This document shows positions 4,719-7,284 of a stretch of DNA of 7,284 nt, one piece after another. This stretch comes from Nitrososphaeraceae archaeon. Lineage in GTDB: Archaea; Thermoproteota; Nitrososphaeria; Nitrososphaerales; Nitrososphaeraceae. The stretch covers positions 1-7,284 of the forward strand of contig JAICSL010000077.1 of NCBI GenBank assembly GCA_025936955.1, read 5' to 3'. Position numbers and translations under genes: made by a program. Within the stretch, counting starts at the first letter, position 1. Each line of letters opens with the position of its first letter. The notes beneath the pieces were generated by a model. That model searched no databases and was not told where the DNA came from. It worked only from the letters and a program-made list of their open reading frames with translations.

Positions 4719-6941
4719 ATGGCTAAAGATCCTGTTTGTGGGATGTTTGTAGAAGAAAAACCCGAATCCATTAGGTATAGCAAAGATGGAAGAGAATACT
4801 TTTTTTGCAGTAATCAGTGTTTAAATGAATTCACGCAACCTGAAAAAGAGTTAAAAAAACTAAAGGCGTATGTTGCAATAAGCATAGCTCTTACAATACC
4901 AATAGTAATTTTCAGCTTGCCTCATATGCTGCCTACACAATTTGGCGCACTGTTTCCTATGGTTGTCATGAACTACAGTAGTTATATAACGTTAGCTTTG
5001 GCCACCCCCTTACAATTCTGGATAGGATGGAGATTTTACAGGGGATTATGGGATGGAATTAAAGGAAAAGCGTCTAACATGGACACACTTATTGCAATTG
5101 GAACTAGTGCTGCCTATCTGTATAGCGCAACAGTTACCTTAATTCCAAGTTATTTTCCGTTTTCATCAGTATACTTTGAAACTGCAGCGATTATTATCAC
5201 CTTAATATTAATTGGAAGACTACTTGAGATAAGAACTAAAGAGAAAGCCTCCAATGCTGTAAGAAAATTGTTGGATCTTCAACCCAAGATGGCCAAGGTT
5301 TTAAGGCAAAAGGAAGGAGGACAGATAGAAGAAGTCGAGATCCCAATTGAACAGGTACAAGAAGACGATGTTATGGCTATAAGACCTGGAGAAAGGATTC
5401 CAACCGATGGCATCGTGGTAGAAGGTTCTTCCTCTATTGACGAATCTGTTATCAGCGGTGAAAGCATACCTGCAGACAAGACAAGAGGCGATGAAGTGAT
5501 TGGCGCAACGATAAACAAAAGTGGTCTACTTAAAGTTAAAGCCACTAAAGTTGGGCAGGATACAGTCCTCTCACAAATAATAACCCTGGTCGAAGAGGCA
5601 AGGACAGGAAAGGCACAAATGCAAAGGTTAGTAGATCAAGTTGCTAAATATTTTGTCCCAGGAGTTTTAGCAATAGCAATAGTGGTAGGGTTTGGATGGT
5701 ACTTCATTGGAAATATAGGACTTACATTTTCCCTTTTGGCATTTGTATCTGTAATAATAATCGCATGTCCTTGTGCTCTTGGAATTGCAACACCAGCAGC
5801 ATTGATGATGGGATCTGGCAAGGGTGCTGAAAACGGCATACTTTTCAAAGGAGGAGAATATTTAGAATTAGCCAAGAAGGTAAATACAATGGTATTTGAT
5901 AAAACAGGGACTTTGACAAAAGGCAAGCCATCGGTGACTGATATTATAGATCTGTCGGGCGTAGGTGAAGATGAAATACTTCGTTTAGCCGCCTGCGCAG
6001 AATCTGGATCGGAGCATCCTTTAGGTCAAGCAGTTGTCAATAGAGCCAAAGAAAAAGGAATTATAGTATCAAATCCAGAGTCATTTGAGGATGTTTCTGG
6101 TCATGGTATTAGAGCTATATATGCAGATCATACAATCCTCATTGGAAATAGAAAATTAATGGCTGATAATAATATCTTAATAAATGATAAAACAAATACA
6201 ACTCTTTCAGCACTTGAAACTCAGGGAAAAACAGCTGCTCTTGTTACAATTGATAACAAAATTACAGGAATAATTGCACTTGCAGACACTATAAAGGATA
6301 ATGCTAAACAAGCGGTCGATTCGCTCAAGTCAATGGGCATAAAAGTAGTTATGCTTACAGGCGATAATGAAAGAACTGCTAGAGCAGTTTCGTCTAGACT
6401 TGGAATTGATATGGTCATAGCACAAGTATTACCTCAAGAAAAGGAACAAATAATATCTAGACTAAAATCTAAGGAAGAAAAAAATGGTGCAGTAGCAATG
6501 GTAGGAGACGGAATTAATGATGCACCTGCATTAGCAAGAGCTGATCTAGGGATTGCGATAGGTTCGGGTACTGATGTTGCCAAGGAGACTGGAGGTATTA
6601 TATTGATTAAAGACAATATCAAGGATGTTGTGACAGCAGTTGATTTAGGAAGGAAAACAGTCTCAAAGATAAAACAAAACCTTTTTTGGGCATTTGCATA
6701 TAATGCGGGATTAATTCCAATTGCTGCTGGCATATTGGTGCCTTTTATGGGTATTGGAATATTTGGATGGCTTCCTATGCTTGCAGGTTTAGCAATGGCA
6801 ATGAGTTCTATAACAGTAGTTGGGAATTCTATATTGCTTGGAAGATATAAACCAAGGTTTACATCTGCAAAACAAAAGAGAGAAGTGTTAGATCTGGAAC
6901 AGATATTACCCACCCGAACTGCAACAATAAAAAGACGTTAA
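4719..6941 (+). CDS. copA: Cu(I)-exporting P1B-1-type ATPase with N-terminal YHS/TRASH domain
   Basis: A full-length 740-residue heavy-metal P-type ATPase that couples ATP hydrolysis to export of Cu(I) across the cytoplasmic membrane. The N-terminus (1-40) is a YHS/TRASH-like metal site, DPVCGM then FFCSNQC (C7-x22-C30-x3-C34), in place of the usual HMA (CxxC) domain. About eight membrane helices follow, near 49-69, 86-106, 121-143, 150-168, 310-331, 337-358, 654-676 and 678-704. Motifs: actuator SGES (246-249), transmembrane CPC (350-352), phosphorylation site DKTGT (D394), HP (433-434) in the nucleotide-binding domain, TGDN (547-550) and GDGINDAP (596-603). CPC together with YN (661-662) and MSS (695-697) in the last helices is the P1B-1 Cu(I) signature; CPH would indicate CopB. 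The ATG has a TATA box 20 nt upstream. It is divergent from the TRASH regulator and convergent with a small Cys-rich ORF that overlaps its stop. Confidence 0.96.
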   Translation: MAKDPVCGMFVEEKPESIRYSKDGREYFFCSNQCLNEFTQPEKELKKLKAYVAISIALTIPIVIFSLPHMLPTQFGALFPMVVMNYSSYITLALATPLQFWIGWRFYRGLWDGIKGKASNMDTLIAIGTSAAYLYSATVTLIPSYFPFSSVYFETAAIIITLILIGRLLEIRTKEKASNAVRKLLDLQPKMAKVLRQKEGGQIEEVEIPIEQVQEDDVMAIRPGERIPTDGIVVEGSSSIDESVISGESIPADKTRGDEVIGATINKSGLLKVKATKVGQDTVLSQIITLVEEARTGKAQMQRLVDQVAKYFVPGVLAIAIVVGFGWYFIGNIGLTFSLLAFVSVIIIACPCALGIATPAALMMGSGKGAENGILFKGGEYLELAKKVNTMVFDKTGTLTKGKPSVTDIIDLSGVGEDEILRLAACAESGSEHPLGQAVVNRAKEKGIIVSNPESFEDVSGHGIRAIYADHTILIGNRKLMADNNILINDKTNTTLSALETQGKTAALVTIDNKITGIIALADTIKDNAKQAVDSLKSMGIKVVMLTGDNERTARAVSSRLGIDMVIAQVLPQEKEQIISRLKSKEEKNGAVAMVGDGINDAPALARADLGIAIGSGTDVAKETGGIILIKDNIKDVVTAVDLGRKTVSKIKQNLFWAFAYNAGLIPIAAGILVPFMGIGIFGWLPMLAGLAMAMSSITVVGNSILLGRYKPRFTSAKQKREVLDLEQILPTRTATIKRR

Positions 6942-7039
6942 AGTGTGTAGTGACAGCAGCAGCCACCACCGATAATTTTCTCTTGTAAAGAAACAGTATT
7001 GATTCTAACAAGCTTGTAGCCAGAATTTTTCAGGCACAT
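6938..7039 (-). CDS. Putative 33-residue Cys-rich microprotein ending in GGGCCCHYTL
   Basis: The minus-strand ORF begins MCLKNSGYKL and ends EKIIGGGCCCHYTL. Its stop (6938-6940) overlaps the copA stop (6939-6941) in convergent orientation. An in-frame stop six codons upstream of the ATG limits its length. A TATA-like TTATAA (7055-7060) lies 21 nt before the ATG, the same spacing as at copA. Four Cys and one His, with a flexible Gly3 before a Cys-Cys-Cys-His cluster, suggest a soft-metal ligand set, and the location next to copA fits a copper chaperone or buffer such as the small CopM-type proteins in archaeal cop loci, though it lacks their usual domain. It is not recognised as a known family, and chance cannot be excluded at this length. 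Confidence 0.45.
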   Translation of the reverse strand: MCLKNSGYKLVRINTVSLQEKIIGGGCCCHYTL

Positions 7040-7053
7040 TTTTTTCTTGTTTA
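7026..7053 (+). terminator. T-rich tracts downstream of copA
   Basis: T5 (7026-7030) and T7 (7039-7045) followed by CTTGTTT lie about 85-110 nt after the copA stop. Such tracts are typical archaeal termination signals. They overlap the start of the convergent 33-codon ORF, so copA transcripts would run antisense to it. Confidence 0.4.
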
Positions 7054-7054
7054 G

Positions 7055-7060
7055 TTATAA
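7055..7060 (-). promoter_or_regulatory. TATA-like element for the 33-codon ORF
   Basis: TTATAA on the minus strand, 21 nt upstream of the ATG at 7039, within ACTTATAACTAAAC. The sequence between it and the ATG is purine-rich with no Shine-Dalgarno motif, so leaderless translation would be expected. Confidence 0.3.
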
Positions 7061-7172
7061 GTGATAAATCAAATTCAAATCGCTGATAAACGGCATATTA
7101 GCAGCAGAAAGTGAGATCGATATAAATTAGTCCGTATCAAGTTACACTGTTACTTCTTGGTGTGATAGAAAG

Positions 7173-7209
7173 TACTGGCTAAGTGTAAAATTGCTACTGG
7201 CTTTATAAA
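7173..7209 (+). promoter_or_regulatory. Direct repeats abutting a TATA box, possible promoter of a gene to the right
   Basis: TACTGGCT occurs at 7173-7180 and 7195-7202, 22 nt apart (two helical turns). The second copy runs straight into TTTATAAAT (7202-7209), a good archaeal TATA box. No start codon follows at the leaderless distance. An ATG at 7273 (reading MQVD to the window edge) would give a leader of about 45 nt. Confidence 0.3.
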
Positions 7210-7284
7210 TTACCTCATTGGAAATTTGTCTGATTAACATTAATACATAGTTATTTGTTATATCGTTCCAAGATGCAAGTAGAC

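Noticed and set aside
5279..6913. Several minus-strand open frames of 65-159 codons inside copA
   Set aside because: They are shadow frames of a strongly recognisable ATPase.

Overview
The window most likely comes from an ammonia-oxidising archaeon of the Nitrososphaerota (Thaumarchaeota), possibly the low-GC Nitrosocosmicus/Nitrososphaera group. The reasons are the AT-rich composition, archaeal TATA boxes about 20-25 nt upstream of start codons (leaderless style), long AT-rich intergenic spaces, a secreted protein combining beta-helix and HYR-type domains, and an Lrp/AsnC-type helix-turn-helix protein fused to a TRASH metal-binding domain next to a copper ATPase. The lineage is inferred from sequence character, not from a database match.

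Left part (1-1863): the 3' part of a large secreted protein gene on the + strand, open through the left window edge. It carries beta-helix repeats (including a near-perfect 69-bp tandem duplication), an Ig-like domain, an amidotransferase-like alpha/beta domain and a C-terminal HYR domain. The HYR domain is broken by a frameshift near 1750-1756. The expected end of the domain continues in the next frame to a stop at 1863.

Middle (1864-2831): almost 1 kb of AT-rich sequence with no convincing full-size gene. It holds a possible terminator hairpin (2214-2246) and, on the minus strand, a 16-codon ORF with good start signals.

Right part (2832-7039): a copper-handling locus. On the minus strand is a membrane-anchored or secreted protein with a Met/His-rich tail. 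After an approximately 440-nt spacer comes a minus-strand HTH-TRASH regulator, divergently arranged with a P1B-1 Cu(I)-exporting ATPase (copA type) that carries an N-terminal YHS/TRASH domain in place of the usual HMA domain. The 104-nt divergent promoter region contains a perfect 14-bp palindrome, TTTACAATTGTAAA, next to the regulator's TATA box, which is a strong operator candidate. Immediately beyond copA, convergent and overlapping its stop codon by 2 nt, is a 33-codon minus-strand ORF whose product ends in GGGCCCHYTL. This is a candidate small metal-binding protein.

Inferred logic: the TRASH regulator senses cytosolic copper and controls itself and copA through the palindrome. CopA exports Cu(I). 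The Met/His-tailed extracytoplasmic protein and the CCCH microprotein may bind copper outside and inside the cell respectively. The roles of these last two are hypotheses.
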